Shown here in pieces: positions 53,813-62,464 of a stretch of 64,000 nucleotides of DNA; the stretch's first letter is position 1, and each line of letters begins with the position of its first letter. A model generated the notes under the pieces. It was not told the DNA's origin. It did not search any database and was given only the letters and a program-made list of their open reading frames with translations. The position numbers were made by a program, and so were the translations under genes. The DNA is from Anaerolineae bacterium (GTDB taxonomy: Bacteria; Chloroflexota; Anaerolineae; Promineifilales; Promineifilaceae), in the NCBI GenBank assembly GCA_023954475.1, contig JAMLHW010000002.1, positions 539,562 to 603,561 of the forward strand, in the 5' to 3' direction.

Positions 53813-55519
53813 CTATTTCGGCCGAACTGCTTTTGTCGCCAGAACAACCGCCGCCGTAGCTGCCGTTGCCAAACCAGCCGCTCTCGCGACATTCTTCTTC
53901 GTCACGGTAACCCGCGCCGTATTGGCCAATACCCGTCCTGTCGAACGGAATGTTTCCGGCAACTCCTTCGTCAAACGAAACGCTTCCAGCTTTTGCTTTG
54001 GTGTTACACCGAAAAACAACTTGATACTGCGGTCCACAATATCATAATTCTCCGCTTCGCGACCCAATACCATAAACTCCAATGGATGCGGTGTATCACC
54101 GACAACATAAGACCGCGTTTGCGTAAATTGCAACAGGTCAGCCTTGCCATGCACACGCCCATTTCCTGACTGCTTCACGCCGCCAATCGGTACGCGCGGC
54201 AAAGTAAAATGAACAATCGTATCATTGATCATCACCGCACCGACTTCAAGTTGCATAGCAACATGTAGAGCGTGGTCCTTATCATTACTCCACACGGATG
54301 CACTCAAGCCAAATCTGCTATCATTTGCCAGGCGAATCGCTTCCGCTTCATTCTTGACCTTCATGATCGGCATGATCGGCGCAAACGTTTCCTCTTGCAT
54401 CAATTCCATGCTGTGATCGACGTTGACCATAACTGTAGGCTCCATGAACATGCCTTCAATGCGACCCCCAACAACGATTTCAGCTCCCTTGTTCAACGCA
54501 TCATCAAGCTGGCGCTGCACGATTTCTGGTTGGCGACGAAACGTAAATGGCCCTACGGTACAAATATTGTTGCGTTCAGGCGAGTAACCAACCATCGTTT
54601 GTTTAGCTGCCAAAGTCGCTTCATGCAAAAATGCATCATAGACGGACTCAACGACATAAACACGCTCAATTGACACACAAGTTTGTCCCGTATTATAAAA
54701 CGCGCCATTGGTTCCCCAGCGTGCCGCTTCTTTCAAGTCGGCGTCATCGAGTACAATCATCGCGTCTTTACCGCCCAACTCTGTGATCACTGGAATCATG
54801 TCGTGAGCCGCAGCTTCTGTCACTTTTTGACCGGTCGCTATTGATCCAGTAATAAATATCAAATCTGGCTTTGAAGCTACCAATGCTGCGCCGGTGTGAC
54901 CGTCGCCATGGACAAAACGTACAAATGGTCTTAATTCCGGAACGCGGTTGACGATACGCTCCATCAACTGACCAGTCGCTGCGGTCACTTCTGACGGTTT
55001 GACAATAACTGTATTACCGGCCAGCAGCGCCGCCACGAGCGGTGTAAAGGTCAACAAAATGGGATAGTTCCAAGGCGCGATGACGGCAACAGCGCCGTAG
55101 GGGGTCGTCTCAATGAACGCCTTACGCATAAAATGCAAATCGCTGGACAAACGTCGCCGACGTAGCCAGGTTGGAGCATATTTATTGTATCGGTGGATAA
55201 TGTCGAGTGTCACCCATAGTTCGCTTAACGCATCCTGTCGTGGCTTTCCAGAGTCCAGATTAACTAGCGTAGTGATTTCATCAGTCGCAGCTACCAGTTC
55301 GCGCTGGAATTGGCGCAGGATTCGGACACGCTCATCAACCGTCTTGCGCTTCCAAATAGTCGCGGCAACACCCATCTCATTCCTTGCCTTTTTGATTTCG
55401 GCATCTGTAGCGACAGGCACATCAGCGATATGTCTGCCGGTTGCCGGATTATGAGATGATAGATACCGTCTTCCAGCTATAGAACCATTTTCATTTTTCA
55501 GATTCGGATTAGCAATCAT
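53813..55519 (-). CDS. Aldehyde dehydrogenase with C-terminal membrane tail
   Basis: 568 aa, about 70-100 longer than a typical ALDH. Core residues are present: Asn151 in APWNYP, Glu247 in TELGG and nucleophile Cys281 in NTGQTC. The extension after about residue 500 (LFFGVTPKQKLEAFRLTKE, then a short hydrophobic Ala-rich helix and a basic end) looks like a peripheral or membrane anchor. It oxidises an aldehyde, probably lipophilic, to an acid. It starts in the stop of the GMC oxidoreductase gene (4-nt overlap), implying that the two carry out sequential alcohol-to-acid oxidation. Confidence 0.9.
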   Translation of the reverse strand: MIANPNLKNENGSIAGRRYLSSHNPATGRHIADVPVATDAEIKKARNEMGVAATIWKRKTVDERVRILRQFQRELVAATDEITTLVNLDSGKPRQDALSELWVTLDIIHRYNKYAPTWLRRRRLSSDLHFMRKAFIETTPYGAVAVIAPWNYPILLTFTPLVAALLAGNTVIVKPSEVTAATGQLMERIVNRVPELRPFVRFVHGDGHTGAALVASKPDLIFITGSIATGQKVTEAAAHDMIPVITELGGKDAMIVLDDADLKEAARWGTNGAFYNTGQTCVSIERVYVVESVYDAFLHEATLAAKQTMVGYSPERNNICTVGPFTFRRQPEIVQRQLDDALNKGAEIVVGGRIEGMFMEPTVMVNVDHSMELMQEETFAPIMPIMKVKNEAEAIRLANDSRFGLSASVWSNDKDHALHVAMQLEVGAVMINDTIVHFTLPRVPIGGVKQSGNGRVHGKADLLQFTQTRSYVVGDTPHPLEFMVLGREAENYDIVDRSIKLFFGVTPKQKLEAFRLTKELPETFRSTGRVLANTARVTVTKKNVARAAGLATAATAAVVLATKAVRPK

Positions 55520-57318
55520 CGGCTTTTGCTCCTCATTCTAGACGCAACGTATATAGCAGGCGCAAGCAGCAGTGCAGCCGCAGCAACCTGGCGGGCACGA
55601 TTGGAAATTGAGTCACCGGCAACCGTTGTAACACGACCATTGATGCTGCCATTCATATATGCAGCACCATTGCTGGTGAACTTTGTCTGTACTGGCATCT
55701 CTTTATTGGGGATGCGGCTCATTGCCCGTTCTGTCATGGCTGTGATGGTTAAACTGGGATTGACGCCGAGGTTTGCTGGAATCACCGACGCATCGCATAT
55801 GTATAGGCCCGGATAGTTGAAAACTTCATGGTTGATGTCGACAACCCCATTGGTCTCGTCACTCCCCATGCAACAGCCGCCTAAAACATGGGCAGTCATT
55901 GAGACGTTGAACAATGCTTCGTTAACAGTACTACCAGGAATGCCGTTTATTTTCTCAGAGAACCTGGTGGTCAACTTCCGGCCAATGTCCAACACACCAT
56001 GCACTGGCTTCAGATTATCCTTTTCACTGACTAAACCGCGTCTGAAACCGGTAAAAGTACTGCGCCCACGCCGCATCTTTAAGCGATTGTCAACAGTTTG
56101 CATGATGAGCAAAATGGTTGAGTCGCGTGCCCAATCCGGCAGAATGCGCACCTTCAGGAAATCATAGGGATTTTTGAACGCATACAGGATCATACGCCCA
56201 ATCTGTTGCCATGTACTGCCCGATTCATCGACCACGGGAACAGAGAGGTTGCGATTGAATGACGATCCACGTGGGTAGCGTACAGGTTCAATACTTGTAT
56301 TGTCATTGACCCAGAAATGGGACGTAATGGCGACGCCCTGCGAATAATCCACATCGCCGGTGCGTGCCGTCGATCCCATCAATGCTTCGCTGTTGGTGCG
56401 CACTCGATTTCCAATTTCGGCCGAAAGATTGCGCAGTGACTTCGTTTCGTCGCGACATTTGAGCAAGAGATTCATCGTACCTAGCGCACCGGCCGAAACA
56501 ACTACATTGCGGGCACGAACAGTGTATTTGCGCTTAAACAACCAATCAGTCGTGCGTTCGTACTCGATCTCGTAGCGCGCACCATCTATGTGATAGTTTC
56601 CGGCAGGTCGAATATCAACCACATTCGACTCCGGGCGCACCAAAGCACCATTGCGTTCGGCAAGATACAAGTAATTTTTATCGAGTGTATTCTTGGCATT
56701 GTGCCGACAGCCCACCATACACCCGCCGCAATGAATGCAACCGGCACGATCGGGACCCTCACCTTCAAAAAACGGATCAGATACGGTTTTGCCCGGTTCA
56801 CCAAAATATATACCCACTGATGTATTTTTGAACGTATGCTCCTGGCCAAGCTCCGTCGCCATTTCGCGCAAAACGTGGTCAGCAGGCCATAATTTGGGGT
56901 TTGGAGCCGTTCCCAGCATGCGATTGGCTGTTTCATAATGCGGTGCGAGTTCCGCTTCCCAATCATCGCTTAAATCAACCCACTCTTCCGCCGTGAAGAA
57001 CGCTTGTCCAGGTTGAATATGCGTGCTTGCATAGACCAGACTGCCGCCACCTACACCACTTCCATTGAGGATAAAAACATCCTTAAAGGCATTGATGCCA
57101 AATATGCCAAAACAGCGCAATGCCGGCAGCCATAAGAACTTGAACAGATTGTAGTTTGTCTTGGGAAAGTCTTTTGACTCGTACCGCTTGCCACGCTCCA
57201 GGACGAGGACACTGTACCCTTTTTCAGTCAGGCGCAGCGCGGATACGCTGCCACCAAATCCGGAACCGATGATGACGAAGTCATACAATTCGTTTGCACC
57301 TGCCGTATGTGTTCCCAT
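55516..57318 (-). CDS. GMC family oxidoreductase with a Cys cluster
   Basis: About 600 aa. The FAD-binding motif GSGFGGSVSALRL is at about residues 19-31; GSGVGGGSLVY and the C-terminal GLYICDASVIPANLGVNPSLTITA complete the GMC fold. The Cys-rich stretch CIHCGGCMVGCRHNAKN near 190-206 resembles an iron-sulfur-like or structural motif in this subgroup of alcohol/cholesterol oxidase relatives. A C-terminal hydrophobic segment (AAAALLLAPAIYVAS) may anchor it. It should oxidise a long-chain or sterol-like alcohol and pass the aldehyde to the overlapping ALDH. TTG at 57336 is an alternative start. Confidence 0.88.
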   Translation of the reverse strand: MGTHTAGANELYDFVIIGSGFGGSVSALRLTEKGYSVLVLERGKRYESKDFPKTNYNLFKFLWLPALRCFGIFGINAFKDVFILNGSGVGGGSLVYASTHIQPGQAFFTAEEWVDLSDDWEAELAPHYETANRMLGTAPNPKLWPADHVLREMATELGQEHTFKNTSVGIYFGEPGKTVSDPFFEGEGPDRAGCIHCGGCMVGCRHNAKNTLDKNYLYLAERNGALVRPESNVVDIRPAGNYHIDGARYEIEYERTTDWLFKRKYTVRARNVVVSAGALGTMNLLLKCRDETKSLRNLSAEIGNRVRTNSEALMGSTARTGDVDYSQGVAITSHFWVNDNTSIEPVRYPRGSSFNRNLSVPVVDESGSTWQQIGRMILYAFKNPYDFLKVRILPDWARDSTILLIMQTVDNRLKMRRGRSTFTGFRRGLVSEKDNLKPVHGVLDIGRKLTTRFSEKINGIPGSTVNEALFNVSMTAHVLGGCCMGSDETNGVVDINHEVFNYPGLYICDASVIPANLGVNPSLTITAMTERAMSRIPNKEMPVQTKFTSNGAAYMNGSINGRVTTVAGDSISNRARQVAAAALLLAPAIYVASRMRSKSR

Positions 57319-57533
57319 TGAATCAATTACCCCCAATCATTTGCCTAGGCTCTTTTACCCGATTTATAACACGGTGCGTCATTTTGCACAATAAAGCCCA
57401 TGATTTATTAGGGAAAACGACCGGATGATTGGTTGTGCCGCAATGCTAATTCGGCCGAAATGTCAACCTCGGTAGACACTTTCCCAAATAGTTATTTTGC
57501 CCCATACAACCGTCAACCACGGTAGACAGTTTT
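57319..57533. promoter_or_regulatory. Upstream region of parAB with direct and inverted repeats
   Basis: TCAACCTCGGTAGACA (57463-57478) and TCAACCACGGTAGACA (57513-57528) are near-identical direct repeats 50 bp apart. CCGTCAA (57510-57516) and TTGACGG (57534-57540) form an inverted repeat around the second copy. The divergent minus-strand promoter of the GMC operon must also lie here. One TCGGCCGA is at 57451. Confidence 0.65.
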
Positions 57534-57562
57534 TTGACGGTGCTTGCAGATCGTGCTATTGT
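57534..57562 (+). promoter_or_regulatory. Predicted parAB promoter
   Basis: TTGACG (57534-57539), a 17-bp spacer and TATTGT (57557-57562). The -10 overlaps the parS-like site, so ParB binding would be expected to affect its own transcription. Confidence 0.65.
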
Positions 57563-57575
57563 TTCATGTGAAACA
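57560..57575. other. parS: parS-like centromere site
   Basis: TGTTTCATGTGAAACA differs from the canonical chromosomal parS sequence TGTTTCACGTGAAACA at a single central base. It lies 101 bp before the parA start, matching the common location of parS sites near parAB. Confidence 0.85.
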
Positions 57576-57676
57576 TGATTACATGCAATTCCCACGTAAT
57601 GTTCTGCATTCACAGAGCAAGCTAACAATCAAATCATTGCTACTCAGACCTATTTTCTAAGTCGAGGAAACCTTGC

Positions 57677-58456
57677 ATGAGTAAGATCATCGCCATCGCT
57701 ATGCAAAAAGGTGGGGTCGGTAAAACGACAACGACCGTCAATCTTGCCGCCGCGCTAGCCGAATGCGGTCAGCGCGTTTTGGCCGTTGACCTGGATGCTC
57801 AGGGTAATCTGACTCAACATGTGGGTCTTGATCCGGAAAAACTCACGCCGACAGTATATGATGCGTTTCGCGATGAAATTGACGGCTATGAAAGCGTGGC
57901 TGAAGAAGCAATACGCCAGACTTCAGAAGCATTCGATTTATTGCCATCCCAACCCGAACTCAGTCTGGTTGAAATTGGTTTGATGAATGTCATCAGTCGG
58001 GAGAAGGTGCTGAGCATCATTTTGCAGCCCATTCGTGAGCACTACGATTATATTTTGATCGACTGCAACCCGTCGCTCGGTTTGCTGGTAGTGAATGCGT
58101 TGGCGGCGGCCGATAGCGTATTAATACCAGTACAAACGGAGTATCTCGCTGCACGGGGAGCCAACATGATTCTCGCTACAATTGATACAGTACGGCGCAA
58201 ACAACTCAATCCAAATCTATACATCGAAGGTATTTTGTTGACCATGGTTGATACGCGCACCATTCTCATGCGAGAAGTAATAGAAGCAGTAAAAGAACAA
58301 CTGGGAGAGCAAAATGTGTTTGACGTGGTGATAAAGCGCTCGATTCGTTTTGCTGAGAGTGTCGTAGCTGGGAAAAGCATACTAGCTTATGATAGTTCGA
58401 GTCAAGGAGCGGAAGCGTATAGGACGTTGGCCAAGGAGATTATGGGAAATGGGTAG
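57677..58456 (+). CDS. parA: ParA/Soj-type chromosome or plasmid partition ATPase
   Basis: 259 aa, the size of the short (chromosomal/type Ib) ParA proteins without an N-terminal HTH. Deviant Walker A KGGVGKTT at residues 11-18; Walker A' VDLDAQGN; Walker B-like ILIDCNPSLG. It forms ATP-dependent dimers on DNA and moves ParB-parS complexes. GAGGAAA precedes the ATG. It overlaps parB by 8 nt, and a parS-like site lies upstream. Confidence 0.95.
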   Translation: MSKIIAIAMQKGGVGKTTTTVNLAAALAECGQRVLAVDLDAQGNLTQHVGLDPEKLTPTVYDAFRDEIDGYESVAEEAIRQTSEAFDLLPSQPELSLVEIGLMNVISREKVLSIILQPIREHYDYILIDCNPSLGLLVVNALAAADSVLIPVQTEYLAARGANMILATIDTVRRKQLNPNLYIEGILLTMVDTRTILMREVIEAVKEQLGEQNVFDVVIKRSIRFAESVVAGKSILAYDSSSQGAEAYRTLAKEIMGNG

Positions 58457-59456
58457 AAAACGACGTCCACGCGTGGATTTATCAAGCCCGAACCAGCCGC
58501 GCAGCAGCGATTTTGATGAACTATTTACCAGTGGCCGTGGCGTTGAACAGGCATCGGGCATGCAATTGTTGGCTATTCGGCTGGATGCCATCATGCCGGA
58601 CACGGTGCAACCACGACAAACATTTTCGGCCGAAAGCTTGGCCGAATTAAGCGAGAGCATCCGACAGAATGGCATTATCCAGCCAATTGAGGTGGTTCAA
58701 GTTGCGCAACAGCAATATCGACTCGTCCATGGAGAGCGACGTTGGCGTGCTGCGCAAATGGCCGGGCTAGAGACGATTCCAGCCATCGTCCAACGCCGAG
58801 ATTATGACGACGTTACACGATTCGTTCGCCAACTAGTTGAAAATATTCAGCGCGAAGACCTCAATGATATCGACCGCGCGGCGGGATTGGTACGATTGCG
58901 CGAATTGATGCAGGAAGAGCTAAATGCAGAGGTTGAAAAACGGGGGGACAAGCCATGGTCCCGCAAAGTGACCTGGGCCAAAGTTGGCGCCAGCCTTGGC
59001 TATTCACGGCAACGCATTCACCAGTTGATTCAGTTGCTCAATTTGCCGGATGAATTGCGTGCAGCGGTGCGCAAAGGGGAAATGAGCGAACGCGATACGC
59101 GCATTTATCAGGGGCTGGACAGCGATCAGCAACGGGCGTTGTTTACTGCCGTTACTGATGGGTACGTTACTTCTCAGGAAGGTAAGCAGGTTGCACAACT
59201 TCTCAAAAAGGGGCAGGCACGCTCAATTAACGCAGCGCTTCGGTTGGTTAGGGCAGGGGACAATGAACCTAAAAAGCGCAAGCAATCGGCCGATATTGGT
59301 AATCAAGTCCGGTTAGAGCGCGTACAAGCGTTGTTGGCCCATGTGCGTTGGCAAGGCATGGATTCGGCCGAAGCAAGCCTTACCTACCAACTGCTGCAAG
59401 AAATCGAAATTCAGGTCGCAGACCTGTTGCATCACTTCGAATTCAATGCCGAATAA
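58449..59456 (+). CDS. parB: ParB partition protein
   Basis: About 335 aa. The CTP-binding ParB/Srx domain is clear (LLAIRLDAIMPDTVQPRQTF, HGERRWRAAQMAGLETIPAIV with the GERRxR motif, ENIQREDL). A central HTH region follows (VGASLGYSRQRIHQLIQLLNLP) and a C-terminal dimerisation segment. ATG at 58449 overlaps parA; a GTG/ATG-type upstream start at 58389 would overlap by 68 nt and lacks family similarity. Three TCGGCCGA copies encode Ser-Ala-Glu/Asp. Confidence 0.94.
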   Translation: MGRKRRPRVDLSSPNQPRSSDFDELFTSGRGVEQASGMQLLAIRLDAIMPDTVQPRQTFSAESLAELSESIRQNGIIQPIEVVQVAQQQYRLVHGERRWRAAQMAGLETIPAIVQRRDYDDVTRFVRQLVENIQREDLNDIDRAAGLVRLRELMQEELNAEVEKRGDKPWSRKVTWAKVGASLGYSRQRIHQLIQLLNLPDELRAAVRKGEMSERDTRIYQGLDSDQQRALFTAVTDGYVTSQEGKQVAQLLKKGQARSINAALRLVRAGDNEPKKRKQSADIGNQVRLERVQALLAHVRWQGMDSAEASLTYQLLQEIEIQVADLLHHFEFNAE

Positions 59457-59682
59457 TCAAATTCCAAAGTATTTAATTGTGAGCTACTCACAATTAAATA
59501 TGCACGGAATCGAATCGATTTCTTCGCATAGCTGTGAAAAACACCGCTATTTTCCGCACGAACTGACCTTGTACACGATGTACGTGGAAATTTGTGACTA
59601 ACGCGCCTCATCAAAAGCGAAATGTATCACCAAAATAGTTGTGAATTGTCAAATCAACGACTATGTGAAAAGATACTTGGAG
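59457..59682. other. Region downstream of parB with a 31-bp perfect palindrome
   Basis: TATTTAATTGTGAG and CTCACAATTAAATA, separated by CTA, form a perfect inverted repeat at 59470-59500, whose core GTGAGCTACTCAC recurs at 62025-62037. A second palindrome, GTACA-CGA-TGTAC, is at 59571-59583. The first could end parAB transcription, although A/T arms rather than a T-run surround it, or it could bind a regulator. No gene is seen. Confidence 0.6.
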
Positions 59683-60579
59683 CTATTCGCGCTCCCATTT
59701 CTTACGCCAATAGCGCATAATCCCGTCGACTGACATGTACAAGGGATTGGCAGTTTCAAAGACAGTATATACATCGTCTGAAATGGCACGCGCAGAGGCA
59801 CGCTCTCGGTTCCATTTAGAATAACGTGCCAGAATTGTGTCGCGATCGGCACCTTGTTGCATGGCATTGGCAATGAATTCGGCCGATGCAATCAGCGATT
59901 CGCGCACTAGCTCCCAATGATTGGTCACATCATCAAATGGCCCAAAATGGGTAGGATATATTCGGGTAAAATCGGCCGATTGCACACGCTCAAGCGAATC
60001 GAGCCAAACTTCAAGCTTAAATTCCGGAGGCGGTGCAGGCAGGGATATCCAGTTTGTTCCCGGCACACGAACAGCGCCAACATCGCCGGTAAACGCTATG
60101 TTGTCAATGACATAGGTGTGATGGTGCCACGCATGACCTGGTGTATCCCATGCTGTTACAGTCACATCACCAAACTGTAAGACATCATTATCATGAACTG
60201 CAGTGACCTGTTCAGCAGGAATAGGAATGATCTGGCCCCATAAAGTTTCCATTTGATCACCGTAAATACGAGATGCACTTGCGATCAATCTATCTGGATT
60301 GATTAAGTGTGGCGCACCAATGTGGTGGATGTAAATGTGGGCACCTTGGCTTGCCCACCAGCCGGCCGCACCGGCATGGTCAAAGTGAATGTGTGTTACA
60401 AGAACATGGTTGATATCAGTCGGTGCAATACCCATTGCAGCCAATTTGGTTACCAGGGTAGGTCGGGCGGATTCGGGTCCCGTCTCAATCAGGATCGGCC
60501 CTTCAGAAGTCTGCACCAAATAAGCTGCAATGGCTTGGGGTGTGCCTTGAAACTCAAGGTCAATAGTCTTGATGTCCAT
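59683..60579 (-). CDS. Metallo-beta-lactamase-fold hydrolase
   Basis: About 298 aa. The metal-ligand set is intact: HIHFDHAGAAGWW near residue 72, the central His in TPGHAWHHHTYV near 153, Asp in AFTGDVGAV, and a late His in YPTHFGPFD. Family members include glyoxalase II-like thioesterases, lactonases and other hydrolases; nothing here fixes the substrate. ATG at 60579 is chosen because the extension to 60732 overlaps the upstream gene and lacks the fold. Its placement beside parAB is unusual for a metabolic enzyme. Confidence 0.85.
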   Translation of the reverse strand: MDIKTIDLEFQGTPQAIAAYLVQTSEGPILIETGPESARPTLVTKLAAMGIAPTDINHVLVTHIHFDHAGAAGWWASQGAHIYIHHIGAPHLINPDRLIASASRIYGDQMETLWGQIIPIPAEQVTAVHDNDVLQFGDVTVTAWDTPGHAWHHHTYVIDNIAFTGDVGAVRVPGTNWISLPAPPPEFKLEVWLDSLERVQSADFTRIYPTHFGPFDDVTNHWELVRESLIASAEFIANAMQQGADRDTILARYSKWNRERASARAISDDVYTVFETANPLYMSVDGIMRYWRKKWERE

Positions 60580-60611
60580 AAAAGCTAAATAGTTATCCCT
60601 GTTTAACGGGT

Positions 60612-61838
60612 TCAAACAATTTCCGGCTCCAACGCGTACCAGAACGCAGGTTGCGTTGAGCGCCAGTATACCGTATGACCAGTCGCTTTGGCACGTGCTG
60701 CGGCTTTTCCTTGTTGGAAGTAAATGCGACATGTATCTCGCTTGCCGTTCCCCGTTGTCCCTGATGGCGACAGGTCTTTCAAAGCGCGATTTAATTGTTT
60801 ACTATTCCGTGAGGTTGGCCTGACGTGTTTGACGTAGTAACTGTTTGGTAATTGACGAGCGATGTATTGAGCGTTGCATGCCCCATGGTTCCCATGTTTG
60901 TCGGTGAACCTGAAGGTTGCATGGCCGTGACGCCAGGTTTTTTCGGCCATAGTTGTTGCATCATATTTGGCTAAAATGGCATAATTCGGCCGACTCGTGA
61001 TTTTAGTGCGCTGTTCATAATTGCGCTGTGAGCTATACGCAACTTTGGTCTGTATCTGGATCGCTTCTCGTGAAATAGGCTGCCCATCACGTCCTGCGTG
61101 ATATACGGCGTACAAATGCGCCCGCACTATCCCGATCGTACCGCTCAATGCTTGCACCGGGAGTTTCACCTGGATGCCTTTGAAGTGCACAATATCGAGC
61201 GCACTGGCTACGCGCATCAACGAATACAACCAAATCCGATCCCTGGTACGCTGCCAAAATACACCGTTGCCCTGGCGCAACAAATTGCGCAGTTGTCGCC
61301 ACCCACAAGTACGCAAAGGTGCTGCCGAATTGGTCAATGCCTTCCGTGCGTCCGCAATTGTGATCCATCCTTGCCCTTTCCGGTCCAAGTGGCGTAGCAA
61401 TAACCAAATTCGTCCAGCAGCGACTTGCTCAGAGTGCAACAATGCGCCGGCCAATGCGGGATGGACCTTGACGGTTGCATTTTGATCTGTCTCGGGCTGC
61501 GGCAAATCTGCAGCTCCAGCTACCGGTTCAGCTGCGTTGGCAGTACAAATCAGAAGCGCCTGGCGGTTGTTGGGGAGTTGGCGGACGGGGGATTGTTTCC
61601 GAGGTCCATGCCAACCGAGATGGGGAGGCAATGATGGGATCGGTTTCGATTGCGACTTACCTTTGTCGCAAGTCGTTGTCAGCGCATGTCTGGATACGAG
61701 CCCTGTTTTTTGCCGTTGCTCTTGCGTAGCAAAAACCTGACGCAAAGTCTCCAACTGAGCCTGTGCCGCCACAAAGGCGGGGGAGGGCGGTTCAACTGGC
61801 GTAAGATCGTTCTGGCTCACAATGCGCTCATGACGCAA
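60612..61838 (-). CDS. Hypothetical 408-aa protein in the partition region
   Basis: Not recognised. The first 120 residues are low-complexity and Pro/Gln-rich. From about residue 135 a folded part begins (GRIWLLLRHLDRKGQGWITIADARKALTN), then LRTCGWRQLRNLLRQGNGVFW, which looks like a winged-helix DNA-binding unit. After it come Arg/Lys/Tyr-rich segments (AYSSQRNYEQRTK) and a basic C-terminus. A replication-initiation or plasmid-specific DNA-binding protein is a fair guess from context but unsupported by a motif. The start is uncertain: only a TTG is available at 61838. It is followed 32 bp later by the metallo-hydrolase gene on the same strand. Confidence 0.55.
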   Translation of the reverse strand: MRHERIVSQNDLTPVEPPSPAFVAAQAQLETLRQVFATQEQRQKTGLVSRHALTTTCDKGKSQSKPIPSLPPHLGWHGPRKQSPVRQLPNNRQALLICTANAAEPVAGAADLPQPETDQNATVKVHPALAGALLHSEQVAAGRIWLLLRHLDRKGQGWITIADARKALTNSAAPLRTCGWRQLRNLLRQGNGVFWQRTRDRIWLYSLMRVASALDIVHFKGIQVKLPVQALSGTIGIVRAHLYAVYHAGRDGQPISREAIQIQTKVAYSSQRNYEQRTKITSRPNYAILAKYDATTMAEKTWRHGHATFRFTDKHGNHGACNAQYIARQLPNSYYVKHVRPTSRNSKQLNRALKDLSPSGTTGNGKRDTCRIYFQQGKAAARAKATGHTVYWRSTQPAFWYALEPEIV

Positions 61839-62043
61839 GGAGACAGCACAGGTTAACGCTTTATTGGGTAAATTAGCATGCCGTCATGCATGCTTGCTAC
61901 TCGCGTAGAAGCGCCCTGCCAGAACGAGGATGATTATTTGATGTCTATTTTTGTATAGTAGCTTAGCGCCCAAAAGGTAGTGTTTCTCTGGGAATGCTTG
62001 TAGTTTAGCCTTCAAAGTATAAACGTGAGCTACTCACAAAATA
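61839..62043. promoter_or_regulatory. Divergent region with palindrome GTGAGCTACTCAC
   Basis: An AT-rich region between the 408-aa gene and the small-RNA promoter. GTGAGCTACTCAC (62025-62037) is a perfect 5-3-5 palindrome placed 6 bp before the -35 box at 62044, and is identical to the core of the palindrome at 59479-59491. No coding sequence is apparent. Confidence 0.6.
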
Positions 62044-62072
62044 TTGACACCCTCCATCCGCTGTGCTATTCT
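62044..62072 (+). promoter_or_regulatory. Strong promoter of the candidate small RNA
   Basis: TTGACA (62044-62049), a 17-bp spacer and TATTCT (62067-62072). The -35 is a perfect consensus. Predicted start is near 62079. Confidence 0.78.
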
Positions 62073-62078
62073 CGTTAC

Positions 62079-62224
62079 GAATAAAGTTGAGCTATTTGGG
62101 GCATAAAACCCCCTCCCATTTATGGGCGTTGTACACTTCAGTGTTGGCGGCACTGGTGCGACGAAATAGCTGAACTGATTTGCATCGGGGTCAGGCGTGG
62201 CGGCGCTTGGCCCCTTTTTGTTTT
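62079..62224 (+). ncRNA. Candidate structured RNA of about 145 nt (unassigned family)
   Basis: A unit with its own promoter and a strong terminator but no open reading frame of note. AGCTATTT (62090-62097) pairs with AAATAGCT (62164-62171), closing a multi-hairpin core. Inside are GGGG/CCCC (62098-62112), CCCA/TGGG (62115-62126), ACAC-TTCA-GTGT (62133-62144) and GCAC/GTGC (62150-62159). The terminator stem-loop follows. I do not recognise it as 6S, SRP, RNase P, tmRNA or a known riboswitch. It could be a stand-alone sRNA, a copy-number control RNA, or a leader for the AAA ATPase gene 240 bp downstream. Confidence 0.6.
62187..62224 (+). terminator. Intrinsic terminator of the candidate small RNA
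   Basis: GGGGTCAGGCG (62187-62197) pairs fully, counting two G-U pairs, with CGCTTGGCCCC (62204-62214) around a 6-nt loop and is followed by TTTTTGTTTT. Confidence 0.85.
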
Positions 62225-62464
62225 GGCGCATCATCTATTGTGCTCTGCATAGTGTTATATAGAGCAAAGAATCTGTTGCGATTATCCAGTGGATATATCA
62301 CTGGCAGCGACTGATTCTATAGATTTTGAGCCGCACGTATCATCAGTCTAGCAGAGATATTGTGCTGTGTCAACAAATCTATAGCATATAGATTGCGAAA
62401 CGAGGCGTTGTATACGGATGATCGGTGCCCGCACTTTGTTGTTAACGGATAGCTTGACAAATGT
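62225..62464. promoter_or_regulatory. Palindrome-rich AT region before the AAA ATPase gene
   Basis: Three inverted repeats are visible: CCAGTG/CACTGG (62286-62304), AATCTATA-GCA-TATAGATT (62376-62394), and a related CTATAGATT at about 62317. The repeated TCTATA words suggest binding sites for a regulator or an origin-like region. A promoter for the ATPase gene is likely here but not clear. No gene is seen. Confidence 0.5.
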
